64,000 bases of DNA from Prorocentrum cordatum (lineage: Eukaryota > Sar > Dinophyceae > Prorocentrales > Prorocentraceae): positions 445,745 to 509,744 of the forward strand of contig CAUYUJ010016493.1 in assembly GCA_963575745.1 (NCBI GenBank), in the 5' to 3' direction. A program made the translations under genes and the position numbers. The notes under the pieces are model-generated. The model made no database searches. It saw only the letters and a program-made list of their open reading frames with translations, and was not told the DNA's origin. This document shows, in pieces, positions 10,222 to 21,530 of the stretch (position 1 is its first letter; the number at the start of each line of letters is the position of its first letter).

Positions 10222-10378
10222 GGATACATGGCACGTCCCTCTACAGGTGGAAAATTCAAAAGTAGCCAAAATAGTCACGGGATAATCTTTCATCAATTTC
10301 TGACTATTCTTGGTCATTGTTTGACTCTTTTAATTTTTTCGCCCAAGCTCCGCCTGTAGGAGGACACGCCCGACCTAA
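10222..10378. mobile_element. MITE-like element, family A, copy 4 (decayed left end)
   Basis: The right terminus GAGGACACGCCCGACCTAA and the inner GCACGTCCCTCTACAGGTGG are intact. The first bases of the left terminus have diverged. Confidence 0.8.
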
Positions 10379-10695
10379 GGATAACCCAGGGGGAGTGGCG
10401 CATCTGCCTCACACTACCTTCGGGCCTGGATAACGAATGCAAGAGCACCCTCGAGGGCGCGAAGTTGTTCACGCTTCGCGATTCGGCTCCGGTTCCTCTT
10501 CATTTTCTTTTTATCCCCTGGGAGGCGGCGCGAGAGCGCGAGGTGATGCGCGCTTCGCGCAGCGCGAAGCGCAAAGTTTGGCGCCCTTGCTGATGCTACG
10601 CTGATGACTTCCTGATGTGGCACGACTGATCTCTGCAATCGCGAGAGCCCGAAAGAGAGATGAGAGGCGAGCCGTCGAAGACCATTCGTGGGCCA
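10379..10695. other. Unassigned sequence with a GCGC palindrome
   Basis: No gene recognised. TGCGCGCTTCGCGC followed by AGCGCGAAGCGCA forms a hairpin at about 10548-10575. Confidence 0.45.
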
Positions 10696-10853
10696 CCTCC
10701 GCGAGCTTTCCCTCCCTCCTCCCTCCTCCTCCCTCCTCCTCCTCCTCCTCCTCCCTCCTCCTCCTCCTCCTCCTCCTCTCTCCTCCTCCTCCTTCCTCCT
10801 CCTCCTCCTCCTCCTCTCTCCTCCTCCTCCTCTCCTCCTCCTCCTCCTACTCC

Positions 10854-10896
<43 letters not shown>

Positions 10897-10900
10897 CTCG
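10696..10900. repeat. (CCT)n then (CGT)n tract
   Basis: A polypyrimidine CCT tract followed by about a dozen GTC triplets at 10857-10893. Confidence 0.95.
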
Positions 10901-11095
10901 CTCACGAATCACACAGGGGTCCACAATGCAGGTCCCGGCTGGCCTCCACGAGCCCCCCGAGTACACTCAACACGGGTAGCAAGGCTCGACTTCCCAAGGT
11001 TGCCCTTCGGTCCATCCTTGGCCGCTTTCGCTGGCCGCGCCCCGCTCGCAACGTGTCGTCGTGGTCCTCCACGGGCCGTGGCATCCTCGTCGTGT

Positions 11096-11428
11096 GTCGT
11101 GGGTGGACAGACCTCCTACCCTGACACGTCGATTAAGGGATTGGCCGGTTTCGGTTCGCGAGAGGGCGTCGCGGCCGTCATGTTTGCGGGTCCAGGTCCG
11201 CCGGTTTCGGCCCCAGGCCGCTACGGGTCGGGCGAAAGGGGGGGATTGGGAAAGGGGGGGTTACGAAATTTGCTGCATGCAGCTGGTTTCGGCCTCACCG
11301 AGGGGCCCATTCCTCGATACATGGCCGGGAGGCGCCGGGAAAATCAGCTACATGAGCTGATTCTCAAACCCCCCCTTTGCTATCCCCCCCTTTCGCCCGA
11401 CCCGATAAAGGGAGGTTTGTCCACCGCC
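11096..11428. repeat. Foldback with an interrupted left arm
   Basis: GGGTCGGGCGAAAGGGGGGA ... AAAGGGGGGGTT (11226-11268) is complementary to AAACCCCCCCTTT ... CCCTTTCGCCCGACCC (11369-11404). The outer sequences GTGGACAGACCTCC (11102) and GGAGGTTTGTCCAC (11410) also pair. The extra 100 bases on the left suggest an insertion between the outer and inner arm segments. Confidence 0.75.
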
Positions 11429-11561
11429 GAGTGTGTCCCTCTTCGACGAGTTCTCCGTGGCCCCCTGGCAGGCCTCGACGGGCTCCCCGAGCAGCCCAGG
11501 GGAGGTCTCGACGCCCCAACCCGGGGGCGGCGAGAGCGCCCCAGCAGGGTGCTGGTCAGCA

Positions 11562-11719
11562 GGGGAAACAGCACACAGACACAATTCATCGTCGATCCCC
11601 AAGAAGATATGGGGAAATGTGGGAATGGGGGGGGAGGCAAGACCCCCCAAAATATAGTAACATATGGGGATTTGTTTGATCTGTGTGTATTTGTTTGTGT
11701 GCCCTGGGGCCCCTTCAGT
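11562..11719 (+). repeat. Dispersed repeat, family D, copy 2
   Basis: GGGGAAACAGCACACAGACA-CAATTCATC to GTGTGCCCTGGGGCCCCTTC. Same layout and length as 7822-7977. Confidence 0.85.
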
Positions 11720-12159
11720 TGGGACCGCCCTGGAGTACTCGGGGGGCGTGTTGAGACCAGCCCGGACTCCTCGGGAGGCCTGTGGCGGCCAGCTGGGACT
11801 GGCTGGGGGGGATATCTGCGTGCCGCCCGAAGCCTTGCTTGCCATGTGGATCCGTCGCTGCAAGTGGGCATCTCAGGATCCCCAGGTTCCAGTCTGCTTC
11901 AGGCGCCTTTCCATTTCACGTCTGTCATCGCGTGGTTTTGCCCTGTTCTCCCTCGTCAGTGGGCGGGCGGAAAAAACCCAATCTGCGTTCAGCGCCCTCA
12001 CACTTCGTGGTTCGACCCGCTCCTTCCCGACCAATTGCTACGGATCCCCCGCAGCGGGCTGTTTTCTGTCTGCCGTGGGGCCAGAGCGAAAGCCCTCGGG
12101 AGCCCCGATATCTCAGAAACGCCAGCCGTCGGCCGAGGCCCAGGAGGCCCAGGACAGCT
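11720..12159. other. Unassigned sequence
   Basis: No gene recognised. The GGATCCCCAGGTTCCAGTCT-GCTTCAGGCGCC segment near 11875 matches the start of the window. Confidence 0.35.
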
Positions 12160-12252
12160 CCTCCTCCATTTCCTCCTCCTCCATTTCCTCCTCCTCCTCC
12201 TCCTCCTCCTCCTCCTCCTCCTCCTCCTCCTCCTCCTCCTCCTCCTCCTCCG
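12160..12252. repeat. (CCT)n tract
   Basis: A CCT tract of about 90 bases. Confidence 0.95.
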
Positions 12253-12263
12253 GTCGAACTAAA

Positions 12264-12375
12264 CGATGTGCTGGCGATTTCGTGGGCCGATGTCGTTTCG
12301 ATGCCGATGTTTGCTGCCCTTTTGCAGCAGGCGTCTTGCAGCAGGGGCGGACGGAAGACAAAAGCCAGGGACGGC
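12264..12375 (+). repeat. Dispersed repeat I, copy 1
   Basis: GATGTGCTGGCGATTTCGTG ... TTTGCAGCAGG ... GGGGCGGACGGAAGAC recurs at 37052-37150 and 40658-40750. The aligned block is about 100 bases. Two copies abut CCT/AGG tracts. Confidence 0.7.
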
Positions 12376-12610
12376 GGAAACGAAACGACCACGAGAAGCA
12401 TTGTTTTTGGGGGGTGGACCCCTGCCACTGGCAGGCGCCAGGCGGGCGCCAGCGCAGCAAGGCGGCGCGCGAGCGCCCCGACGGCCGCCGAGGTCGACAA
12501 CGTGGTCCTCGGCCAGGCGGGCGGCCCCGTGACCGTCAGCGTGCGGCTGTACGACGCCGGCGGCCAGGATCGGCGGCGAGCCCTGGGGTCGGGGGTTGAC
12601 AGGAGTACCC

Positions 12611-12860
12611 TGGGCCTTAGCGGGCCCTGGAAACGACAGGGCAATTTTTTTACCGGTTCCGTTTTGCCGTTTTTCGCCGGTTCCGACGCCGTTTTTTTGC
12701 CGGTTCCGTCGCCGTTTTTTGACCGGTTCCAGGTCCGGTTCCAATCCCGGAGCCGTTTTTTTGCCGTCGCCGTTTTTTTGCCGTTTCCATTTTCAAGGGG
12801 CATTTTGCTGGAAACGGTGAAAAAACGGCCCTGCCGTTTCCGGGGCCCACAAAGGCCAGG
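12611..12860. mobile_element. Short inverted-repeat element, family C, copy 2
   Basis: The left end TGGGCCTTAGCGGGCCCTGG-AAACGACAGGGC is answered at the right by GCCCTGCCGTTTCCGGGGCCC-ACAAAGGCC. The interior contains tandem GCCGTTTTTTTGCCGGTTCC units of about 27 bp. It matches 3657-3905 in ends, length and interior motifs, with the interior in the opposite orientation. Confidence 0.8.
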
Positions 12861-12884
12861 AGCACCCCGGGCCCAAGGTTCTGC

Positions 12885-13076
12885 ACGCCCGAAATGGGCA
12901 CGGAAAGAATGGGCACAATGCCCAGCAGCAGTTCCTGTTCATTTTGAGCAGGACTCGCTGTCGGCGCCGTCGCGGCCTGTGTCCATTCGAGACAGAAGGC
13001 CGCCCGCCCAACAGCGGCCGCCGTTGGTTTGGGTCAACATTTGTTGTTGGGCATTGTACCCATTTCGGGCGTCCAA
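12885..13076. repeat. Inverted repeat around GCCCGAAATGGG
   Basis: CGCCCGAAATGGGCAC ... GGGCACAATGCCCAGCAGCAG is answered by TGTTGTTGGGCATTGTACCC-ATTTCGGGCG. The arms are about 30 bases, with one inserted stretch on the left. It lies directly after the family C copy. Confidence 0.7.
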
Positions 13077-13219
13077 AAAGGTACCCCCAGGATTCTCGCG
13101 GTGGCCCTGGCGGCCTCCTTGGGCCAGGGGCACTTCTAGCAACACCCGACCGGGGGGGAGCGAGAGGGGGCGGGCCGGGCCTCAAGCGGGGGACGAACAA
13201 CGACACAAACATGATGACT

Positions 13220-13346
13220 CGGAGGCCCGCGCGGGTTTCTCGGATCGGCGCTGGGGCCCCCTGGCGGCGCCTCCGGCGCTGCCCCCGGCGCGCTCCGCCA
13301 GGGAGGGGGGTCCAGCGCCGGTCCGGGAAATCCGCGCGGACCTCCG
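13220..13346. repeat. Foldback repeat, family B, copy 2
   Basis: CGGAGGCCCGCGCGGGTTTC-TCGGATCGGCGCTGG pairs with CCAGCGCCGGTCCGGGAAAT-CCGCGCGGACCTCCG. The loop region is CCTGGCGGCGCCTCCGGCGC. Confidence 0.85.
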
Positions 13347-13932
13347 TGTTGGCTCACCGTGTTGGCCCACGTTTGGACGAACGTATCGCGCCAGACCTTC
13401 GTATTCAGTCTACGCGTTGAGCTCCGTGTCAACACGTTACGGGTTGCGTGTTGCGTGCCGAGGCAGCCAAGGGCGGGGCTCCTCACAAGGCTCGGAAGTC
13501 CCCAGGCCTTCTCAAAGCTGGTTTCCCCCGCAGACGCAAAAAAATGTCTAACAAGGCCGAAGGCCTTCCCAGAAGCCCCGCCGCCTTCTGAGAAGGCCTT
13601 CTATTTCTCATTTCCTCCCTCGCTCGCCGCCGAGAGGAGGTCGCCCGGCGCCTGAACGTGTACAACGTGTACCGGCTCCCAGGTCGGCCGCGGCCGGGAG
13701 GCGGGGTCGCCATCGAGGAAGCAGGTCCTGAGGGAGACGGGCCCTGAGGTTTTTCGCCGTTGTCAGGCGCTCGGGGCCCTCCGCGCGCCACAGGACTGTC
13801 GGAAAACGACTCAGGATGGAGATCTCATCCCTGGGCAAGACTCCAGCACCCAGGACCCGTTTTCTTCAGGATCCGTTATCTCCATGCTACGAGAGGGAGG
13901 GAGGAGGCGCAGGAGGACGTTCGCAGAAGAAA
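13347..13932. other. Unassigned sequence with a partial repeat H
   Basis: AGAAGCCCCGCCGCCTTCTG near 13573 matches repeat H at 7617. The rest is not recognised. Confidence 0.4.
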
Positions 13933-14085
13933 GAACGGTATAAGCTTCAGCTTGCGGAGCTCCTCGCGGATTTCTTGGATCGGCGCTGGGCACCCCTGGC
14001 GGCGCCTCTGGCGCTGCCCCTGGCGTGCTCCGCGCGCCAGGGAGTACAGCGCCGATCCGAGAAATCCGCGCGGAACTCCGAGAGT
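13933..14085. repeat. Foldback repeat, family B, copy 3
   Basis: It begins GAACGGTATAAGC. GCGGATTTCTTGGATCGGCG-CTG pairs with CAGCGCCGATCCGAGAAATC-CGCG. The loop is almost the same as in the 13220 copy. Confidence 0.85.
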
Positions 14086-14264
14086 TTTTTTGTCGGAGGC
14101 TTGGGGGTGAGATCGCAGGGAAATCGATGTTGGTTTCGTCTTCGTGTCGTGCGTGCGGTCGATGCGAAGCTGAGTCGGCGCGCGAGACGAATGATGCCGC
14201 CGTAGCTAGGTGCTGTGGACCCGGTTATCCGCCCCACCCTTCCCCGGCGCGCGGTGGCCCTGGG

Positions 14265-14326
14265 TGTCCCGTCGGTGGCGCGTCGGTGTCCCGTCGGTGT
14301 CCCGTCGGTGCTCCGTCGGTGTTCCG
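14265..14326. repeat. 11-bp tandem repeat (TCCCGTCGGTG)
   Basis: About five units of TCCCGTCGGTG with single-base variants. Confidence 0.85.
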
Positions 14327-14339
14327 TGTCCTGGAGCAG

Positions 14340-14440
14340 GACGGCGCGAGTCAGTGTTCCAGAGCAGGACGGCGAGATCGATAGTGAGATCGTTTGGGAA
14401 ATCGATAGTGGGATCCGTTGTGATATCGATAGGTCGATTT
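14340..14440. repeat. Short direct repeats (GAGATCGATAGTG type)
   Basis: GCAGGACGGCG occurs twice and ATCGATAGTGRGATC occurs three times in diverged form. Confidence 0.6.
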
Positions 14441-14864
14441 TTTTGAGAAAACAATGGTGAGACCGCTTGTGAGATCTATAATGTCCAGAACCTGTTTGAA
14501 AAATGAGGACCCCCCCTCCCCCCCTGGATCCCGAGTGCCATTAATTCGCCGCCGAAAACTTATGTGTTTAATTGTCCCCTCTGGAAAATACTCTGAAAAA
14601 CGTTCCATGGAGACCGAACGATGCGATTGATAAATGCACAAATGCATGTTGATATACATATTTGTATACATATATATATAGCATTAGAACATATGTGTAT
14701 ACACACGCACGCACGCGCATGCATTGGTATATGCGCATGAACTGTACGCGTGCAGATGTGCAGTTTACTTCGATCGACGAGTAGGTAGTTTTCATCTTAC
14801 TCTGTGCGCACGTGCGCGTGAGACTGTGCGCGCTTGCGCGCGGCGGCGTCCAGCTCTCGCGCGC
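14441..14864. other. Unassigned, relatively AT-rich sequence
   Basis: No gene recognised. An alternating TATACATATATATATA segment lies near 14650-14702, followed by CACGCACGCACGCGCATGCA. Confidence 0.4.
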
Positions 14865-15215
14865 GGTGTGACGCTCAATGGCTTTACGCTGGCTCCCAGA
14901 ACCCCAGATTTACAATTGTTTCTTCTCGCGCGGTATCGGGGGAGACACGTGTCACCGGATGCTTTTGTGAGGCTGACTGGCCTTACATTGGCTCCAGATT
15001 CCCAAGTTTACCATTGATTTGTCTCTCACCGTTTCTGGGGTGACACGCGTCGCCCGTTGTTCTTAGTGAGGCTAAATGGCCTTATCTTGGCCTCAGAGTC
15101 CCAAATTTGCAATCGTTTTTTCTCAGAAGGTTTCGGGGGAGACACGTGTCACCGGTTGTTTGTGCGAGGCTGAATGGCCTTATGTTGGCTCCCAGAATCC
15201 CAGATTTACAATTGG
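14865..15215. repeat. 99-bp tandem repeat, about 3.5 units
   Basis: TGGCCTTA-TTGGCTCC landmarks fall at 14878, 14977, 15076 and 15173. Each unit also carries TCGGGGGAGACACGTGTCACC. Units differ by about 10-20 percent by eye. Confidence 0.9.
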
Positions 15216-15289
15216 GGATTGTTCGGCCCCCCTCCGCGTACTGGTTTTTCTTACGCACAGGATTTCCGGGAGTTGGGTTTTTGCTTGGT

Positions 15290-16310
15290 TGTTGTTTTCG
15301 AAATGCTGCTCTCGCTTAAGCGCTGGCCTGCTTTTCGGGCTACTGCCGCTCGGTCAGAAACGTGCTCCCGCTGCAGTACTGGCCTCATTCCCGCGCTTCC
15401 GCTCCTTCCGAATCGTGATCCCGCTGCAGCGCTGGCGCCATTGCTTCCAGCGCCATGCCACGGCATGTCTTTCGGTCCTTCCAAATAAGCCCCACGATTT
15501 AGAAAACGGCCGCAGGAAAGAACCATCGGAAGTGATTTGACTACACATTCGGTGCCGATTCGTTGATTTGTTGGACCGCGGAAGTCTTTTCACACCCACA
15601 CACACACACGCTGGGGCGTTTCCACGCCATACTATGTCAGGATACGCGTCCTCATTTCCGCGCTTCCGCGCTTGAGCTTTCGTTCTAAATGCTGCTCTTG
15701 CTGAAGCGCTGGCCTCATTTTTGGGCGACCGCTTGTTCCGAATCGTGCTCCCGCTGCAGCGCTGACCTCACTTCCGCGATTGCGCTCGTTCCGAATCGTT
15801 CTCCCGCTGCAACGTTGGCGTCATTAGTTCCAGCGTCATGCCACGACATGTTTTTCTGTTCCTTCCCCGGGGGAAAAAAAAACATCGGAAGTGATTACCA
15901 TTCGGTGCTGATTCGTTGATTTTTTGGGCCGCAGATGCCCCCCCACTTTGGGGCGTCGCCACGCCATGCTATGTCAGGCTGCGCGTCCTCATTTCCGCGC
16001 TTCCGCGCTTGGGCTTTTGTTCTAAATGCTGGTCTTGCTGAAGCGCTGGCCTCATGTTCGGGCTACCGCTTGTTCCGGATCGTGTTTCCGCTGCAGCGCT
16101 GGCCTTATTTTCGGGCGACCGTTCGTTCCGAATCGTGGTCCCGCTGCAGCGTTGGCGTCATTATTTCCGATGCCATGCCTCTTTCCAAATAGGCCCCAAA
16201 ATCTAAAAAATGGCCTCCCGAAGAAATCATCGGAAGTGATTCCACATTCGGTGTCGATTCTTTGATTGTGCTGACCGCGGAAGCCCCCCCCATTTTGGGG
16301 CGTCGCCACG
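15290..16310. repeat. Higher-order tandem repeat, units of about 335-390 bp
   Basis: AAATGCTGCTCTTGCTGAAG-CGCTGG starts units at about 15299, 15688 and 16024. Within each unit, a subrepeat of about 66 bases (CGAATCGTGCTCCCGCTGCA-GCGCTGGCCTCATTTTCGGG) occurs two to four times. Units end with CACGCCATGCTATGTCAGG. The subrepeat also occurs on the other strand at 26860-26970. Confidence 0.85.
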
Positions 16311-16580
16311 CCATGCTACGTCGTGCTACGCGTTAATATCCAACACCATGCTATGCCATATAATGCTACGCTACGCCGCGACATCCGATTGTGAGAATAG
16401 AGGGGAGATTTACGCCACGGTAAGGGATGGGAGGGAGGGGTAGGACGTCAGATATGACGCGAGCGCACCTAGCTTGCCCTCCCCCTCCCCTTCTTCCCAT
16501 CCGTCACCTTTCTCTCCTCGTCCCGTTCCTTCCGCGTCCCCCGAACCCTTCACACAATCTTCCTTTCGCCCGCCCCCCCT
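16311..16580. other. Unassigned sequence
   Basis: CATGCTACG/CCATGCTATG short repeats at the start, then unassigned pyrimidine-rich sequence. Confidence 0.35.
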
Positions 16581-16695
16581 GCGTCAGCATAGGTTGCACC
16601 ACATAGAGTGCACCACATAGATCGCTCCACGTAGGTTGCTGCAAATGAATTGTCCCACATGCACTGCGCAACATATATTGCGCACCACATATATT
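16581..16695. repeat. TTGCACCACATAGA minisatellite, locus 1
   Basis: Variants of GCACCACATAGATTG recur every 15-20 bases. The same motif forms a second array at 21645-21775; both arrays adjoin family F macrosatellite ends. Confidence 0.8.
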
Positions 16696-17984
16696 CCCCT
16701 TTCTTAAACAGAGTCAAGATCTACCGCCCCCACCCCCCCACGACTTTATCGATACACCTTTTTTTGTGTTTCGATGTACATTTGATTCTGCCCCATCGCC
16801 CATCCTAAATATGAGCTCGCACCATCCCAGCCCGGCCGGGTTCGAGCCCCCCTCGTCATCCTCTGCACAAAATGCTATGCGCGCTTATCAACAATCAGAT
16901 TTTTTCATGAATCCCCTGCAACAAATGAAACGACGTGCACACTCGCGCGTTGTCGTGCGCGCATGCCGGAATCTTTCAAAAACACTCGGTGTCGGAAGGA
17001 TTTCAAAATCGAGTGTCCAAAAACACATATAAAAACATACGGTTTCGCAGCACGGATTTTCAAACAAAGCGTGCGCGCGCGTTCTTGCGAATTCTTCAGA
17101 AAGACCATTGATTTTTCAACATTTAGAGAACATGCTACCAAGCGGGCTTCGCGCGCGCATGTCGAAATCGTTCGAACGACCTTGCGCTCGTGCCGTCGCG
17201 AGAAATGAGACAAAGTGCACACGCTGCGTCGTCGCGCGCGAATGCCGAAACCTGTTCAAAAGAAAAAACCTTCGGTGCCGTAACGTTTTTCCAAACCGGA
17301 TGTCGAAACAACCAATCGAACACACAAGGTTTCGCAACATCAGTTTTCAAAAAAAGCTTGCGCGCCCGCTCTTGCGACTTCTTAAGAAAACCATTTTTTT
17401 TCAACAGCTTCATGGGATTCTGCCAAACGGGCCTCTGGCGCCGCATGCCGACATCATTCGCACGCCCTTGCGCGCGTGTCGGGGGGGCACGATCTGTGTC
17501 AAATTATACCATGCGGGCCACTCTCGTGCGTCGGCCGCGCGTGCACGTCGAACTCTTTCCAAATCCTTCATCACCGATGCGAGGGCGCCGTCATCGTCGC
17601 TGGCGTGATCAGCATCGGCGCCCGCAGTTGCCGCGCCCTCGTCGGTGCGAACATCGTCACCAGCATCGCCACTATCATCATCGTGTCTACCGTCGACGAC
17701 GTTGCCATGATATCGTGCCCGCCCAAGTCGCCGATTCGCACTGAAGTGCCAGTTGGGATGCGCCCAGCGGTCAGCGCCACCGCGGCCGCGTCGGTGGCGC
17801 CAAACTAGCTGGCCGCTGCGCGCGCGTGCTAGGGTTGGCGCGGCCGCAGAGATGCACCAGCCAACGCCAAGCATGCATCGCAATCGCCACCGCTTGGGTT
17901 TTGCAAACCAAGTTGCGGGTGGGTGGGTGGGATGTTTGCAAGAGCAGGGGATGTGTCAATTCATGGGTAAAGACCAAATTTTTT
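16696..17984 (+). repeat. Macrosatellite family F, unit A (about 1.29 kb)
   Basis: The order of landmarks is: TTTCTTAAACAGAGTC; TTGATTCTGCCCCATCGCCC-ATCC; CCATCCCAGCCCGGCCGGG; two subunits of about 230-290 bp containing GCATGTCGAAATCGTTCGAA-CG and AAACCTTCGGTG-CGGAAGGATTTC; GGGGGGGCACGATCTGTGTC; GCCGTCATCGTCGC; and finally CAAGTTGCGGGTGGGTGGGTGG. The same order is found in units B, C and D. CGCGCG palindromes (GCGCGCGTCGTCGCGCGCG) are frequent. No frame is conserved between units. Confidence 0.9.
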
Positions 17985-18356
17985 TTAAGGAAATCGGTTC
18001 TACCACCCTCACCCCCCCGGGGTTAAATATTCATTTCTTTCGTATGGCAATTTACGTATGATTTTGCCCCATCGTCCATCCTACACATGAAGTTACACCA
18101 CACCATCCCAGGGGGGCCGGCCGCCATCCTCCTTGGAAAAATGCTATGTGCGCGCGCTCGTTTATCACAAACCATGGGTTCCCAAGAATCCCTCGACAAA
18201 CAAAAAACTGAATGCGCACGCGCGCGTCGTCGCGCGCGCATGTCGGAATTCTTTAAAAAGCTTTCGGTGTCGGAAGGATTTCAGATTCCACTGCCGAAAA
18301 AAAAAAAGAAAACCTTGTGTTTCGCAATACGGGTCGAACAACAACAACAGCAATAA

Positions 18357-18387
<31 letters not shown>

Positions 18388-19233
18388 AACCACAAAAATG
18401 CCTCCGCGCGCGCGTGCCGAAATCGTTCGAACGCCTTTGCGCGCGTGCCGTCGCGAGAATCCCTTGCAGCAGATAGGACGAAGTGTACACGCGCGCGTCG
18501 CGCGCGCATGCCGGAATCTTTCAAACACCTTCGGTTTCGGAAGGATTTTAAAATCGAGTGTCCAAAATACATTTAAAAACGCAGGGTTTCGCAACACGAC
18601 CTTTCAACAACAAACGTGCGCGCGTTCTTACGAAAACCCAACGTTTTTCAACATGTACATAAAATGCTGCCAAACGGGCTTCGCGCGGACATGCCGAATT
18701 CGTTCGAACGCCCTTGCGCGCGTGCTGGGGTGGCACGATCCGTGCGAAACAATACCATGCGTGCTACTCTCGCGCGTCTGCCGCGCGAGCAATTCGAATT
18801 CCCTCTTAACCTTCATCACCGACGCGAAGACGCGGTCATCGTCATCGGCGTGACCAACATCGGCGCCGTTACTGGCTGCCCCGTCGTCGTTGTCAGCAAC
18901 GTCACCAGCATCATTACTATCATCATCATGTATACCGTCGTCGACGTTGCTATGATACCGCGCCCGCCCAAGTCGCCGACTCGCATTGAAGTGCCCGCTG
19001 GGATTCGCCGAGCGGTTAGCGCCACCGCGTTCGCGTCGGTCGCGCCAAATTAGCTGGCCGCTGCGCCGGCGAGCATCCGCGGGTTAGCGCGGCCGCAGAG
19101 ATGCACCAGTCAACACCCAGCACTCATCGCAACCACTCCTGCATGGGTTTTGCAAGCCAAGTTGCCGTTGGGTGGGTGGGATGATTGCGCGAGCCGTGGA
19201 GTTGACAACTTCAGGTTCGGCAAGTCAATTCTC
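17985..19233 (+). repeat. Macrosatellite family F, unit B (about 1.25 kb)
   Basis: Same landmark order as unit A. It carries a local CAACAA/CAGCAA expansion at 18339-18396 that the other units lack. Confidence 0.9.
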
Positions 19234-19762
19234 CTTTCTTAAAAAAGATTCGGCTCTACCCCCCCTGGACTTATCCGTTCCCCCTGGGATAATACGATTT
19301 CATATATATTCTGACCACTCGTCCATCCTAAATATGAAATCACACCATCCCAGCTAGGCCGGTTCCCCCCCTGAGGTTCCCTTGAAAAAAAACACTATGC
19401 GGTGACATTTTTTGTTGTAACATAACACTTTTGTCGCGAATCCCTTGCAACAAATGAGACGAAGTGCACACGCGCGCGTCGTCTCGCGCGCATGCCGAAA
19501 TCCTTCAAAAACCTTCGGTGCGGGAAGGATTTCGCAATCGAGCTTCCCAAAATTACCCTGGCGACGTACCCAACCCCTGCGCAAAAGCGGGGCGCAAATA
19601 GTTTAGGATACTTTATAAGGGGGCGATGACGGAGCGAGGGTTACATATGTCTGCAGACGGAATTCGGGAGACTCGCAGGACACTGGCTACAGGAAAAGGG
19701 CTTGATAAAGCTGATGATTTACAATTCCTGAGCACTCCTAGCCACTTCGAAAACGGGGATCA

Positions 19763-20330
19763 CAGCAGGCCTCGAAAGTGGCGACAGGTTCACAGATCGC
19801 AGCCCCGCAGGGACGGCGAGGTCTCATTTGAATCTGCCAGTGGCCCTCACTGTGCTGGGCCCCCCAGCAGGCCTCGAAAATGGCGGCAGTTTCGCAGATC
19901 GCAGCCCCCCAGGGATGGCGAGGTCTAATTTGAATCCGCGCGTGGCCCTCACTGTGCTGGGCCCCCCAGCAGGCCTCGAAAGTGGCGACAGTTTCACAGA
20001 TCGCAGCCCCCTAGGGAGGGCGAGGTCTAATTTGGATTTGCCGCGATTACCCTCTATGCTGGACCCCCCAGCAGCCCTCGAAAGTGGCGACAGTTTCACA
20101 GATCGCAGCCCCCCCCCCCCAGGGATGGCGAGGTCTAATTTGAATCTGCCGCGGTTACCCTCTATGCTGGACCCCCCAGCAGCCCTCGAAAGTGGCGACA
20201 GTTTCACAGATCGCAGCCCCCCAGGAATGGCGAGGTCTAATTTGGATCTGCCGCGATTACCCTCTATGCTGGACCCCCCAGCAGGCCTCGAAACTGGCGA
20301 CAGAATCGCAGCCCCCCGCAGGCAAGACAG
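19763..20330. repeat. 103-bp tandem array inside unit C
   Basis: AGCAGGCCTCGAAA or its variant starts units at 19763, 19866, 19968, 20070, 20178 and 20280. Periods are 102-103 bp; one unit is longer because of a C-run. Frames on both strands span the array and are artefacts of it. Confidence 0.95.
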
Positions 20331-20769
20331 AAAGAGGCAGGAAAGAGGCGGGAGGCGGGAGGAGGAAGGACGCGACCACACTGCTCTATTCAAAACGAAT
20401 ACCCAACCAAGGAGGGTTGGGAAAAACAAGGTTTCGCAACACACAGTTGCTAGACAAACTTCCGCGAAAGCTCTTGCGAAATCTTAAGAAACAATAGGTT
20501 TTTCAAGATTTTCACAAAAAGGCTACCAAACTGGCTTCGCGCGCGCTCATGTCGAAATCTGTCGAACGCCGTTGCGCGTGTGCCGTCGCGAGAACCCCCT
20601 GCAAAAAACGGGGACGAAGTGCAGACGCGCGCGTCGTCGCGCGCGTATGCCGAAAACCTTCAAAACCCATCGGTTTCGGAAGGATTTCAAAATCGTGTGT
20701 CCAAACAACTTACAAAAACACAAGGTTTCGCAACACGGATGTTCAACAAAAGCGTGCGCGCGCGCTCTT

Positions 20770-20990
20770 GCGTCGTCGTCGTCGTCGCCGTCCTCCCTCC
20801 TCCCGCGTCGTTGTCGTCGTCGTCGTCGCCTGCGTCGTCCTCTGTCTTTCCTCGTGTTCGTCGTCGTCGTCCTCTTTGGCGTCGTGGTCGTTTCCGTCGT
20901 CGTTGTCGCCGTGGTCGTCCTTCCTCCTCCTCCCTCGTCGTCGTCGTCGTCCGTCGTCGGCGTCTCGTCGTCGTCCCTCCTATTTCGTCG

Positions 20991-21025
<35 letters not shown>

Positions 21026-21530
21026 TTCCCTCCTCCCTCGTCGTTGCCGTCGTCGGCGTCGCCGTCCTTCCTCCTTCTTCGTCGTTCGCGTCGTCGCCGT
21101 CCTCCTCCTCCCTCGTCGTTGTCGTCGTTGTCGCCGTCGTCGTCCTCCCTCCTTCCTCGTTGTCTTCGTTGGCGACGTCGTCGTCTTCGTCGTCGTCGTC
21201 GGCGTCGGCGTCGTTGTCGTCTTCGTCGTCGTCGACGTCGGCGTCGTCGTCGCCGCCGTCGTCGTCGTCGTCGTCGGCGTCGTTGACGTCGTCGTCGTCG
21301 TCGGTGTCGTCGTTATCGTCGTCGTCGGCGTCGTCATCGTCGTCGTCGTTGTCATCGTCGTCGTCGTCGGCGTCGGTGTCGTCGTCGTCGTCGTCGTCGG
21401 TGTCGTCGTCGTCGTCGTTGTCGGCGTCGTCGAAGTCGTTGGAGACGTCGTCGGTGTCGTCGTAGTCGTTGTCGGCGGCGTCGTCATCGTCGTTGTCGCT
21501 GTCGTCGTCGGCGTCGCTGCTGTTACCAAG
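20770..21530. repeat. (GTC/CGT)n tract, about 760 bp
   Basis: TCGTCGTCG with CCTCC and GTTGTC interruptions. It occupies the position of the short GCCGTCATCGTCGC block in units A and B, suggesting expansion from it. Poly-Asp/Thr and Val/Ser frames are artefacts. Confidence 0.9.

Noticed and set aside
10688-12262. 524-codon open frame
   Set aside because: It starts and ends in CCT tracts and spans a foldback and a family D repeat.
16840-16860. tRNA T-arm (GGTTCGA-CC)
   Set aside because: No acceptor, D-arm or anticodon stem could be paired around it; it belongs to the macrosatellite.
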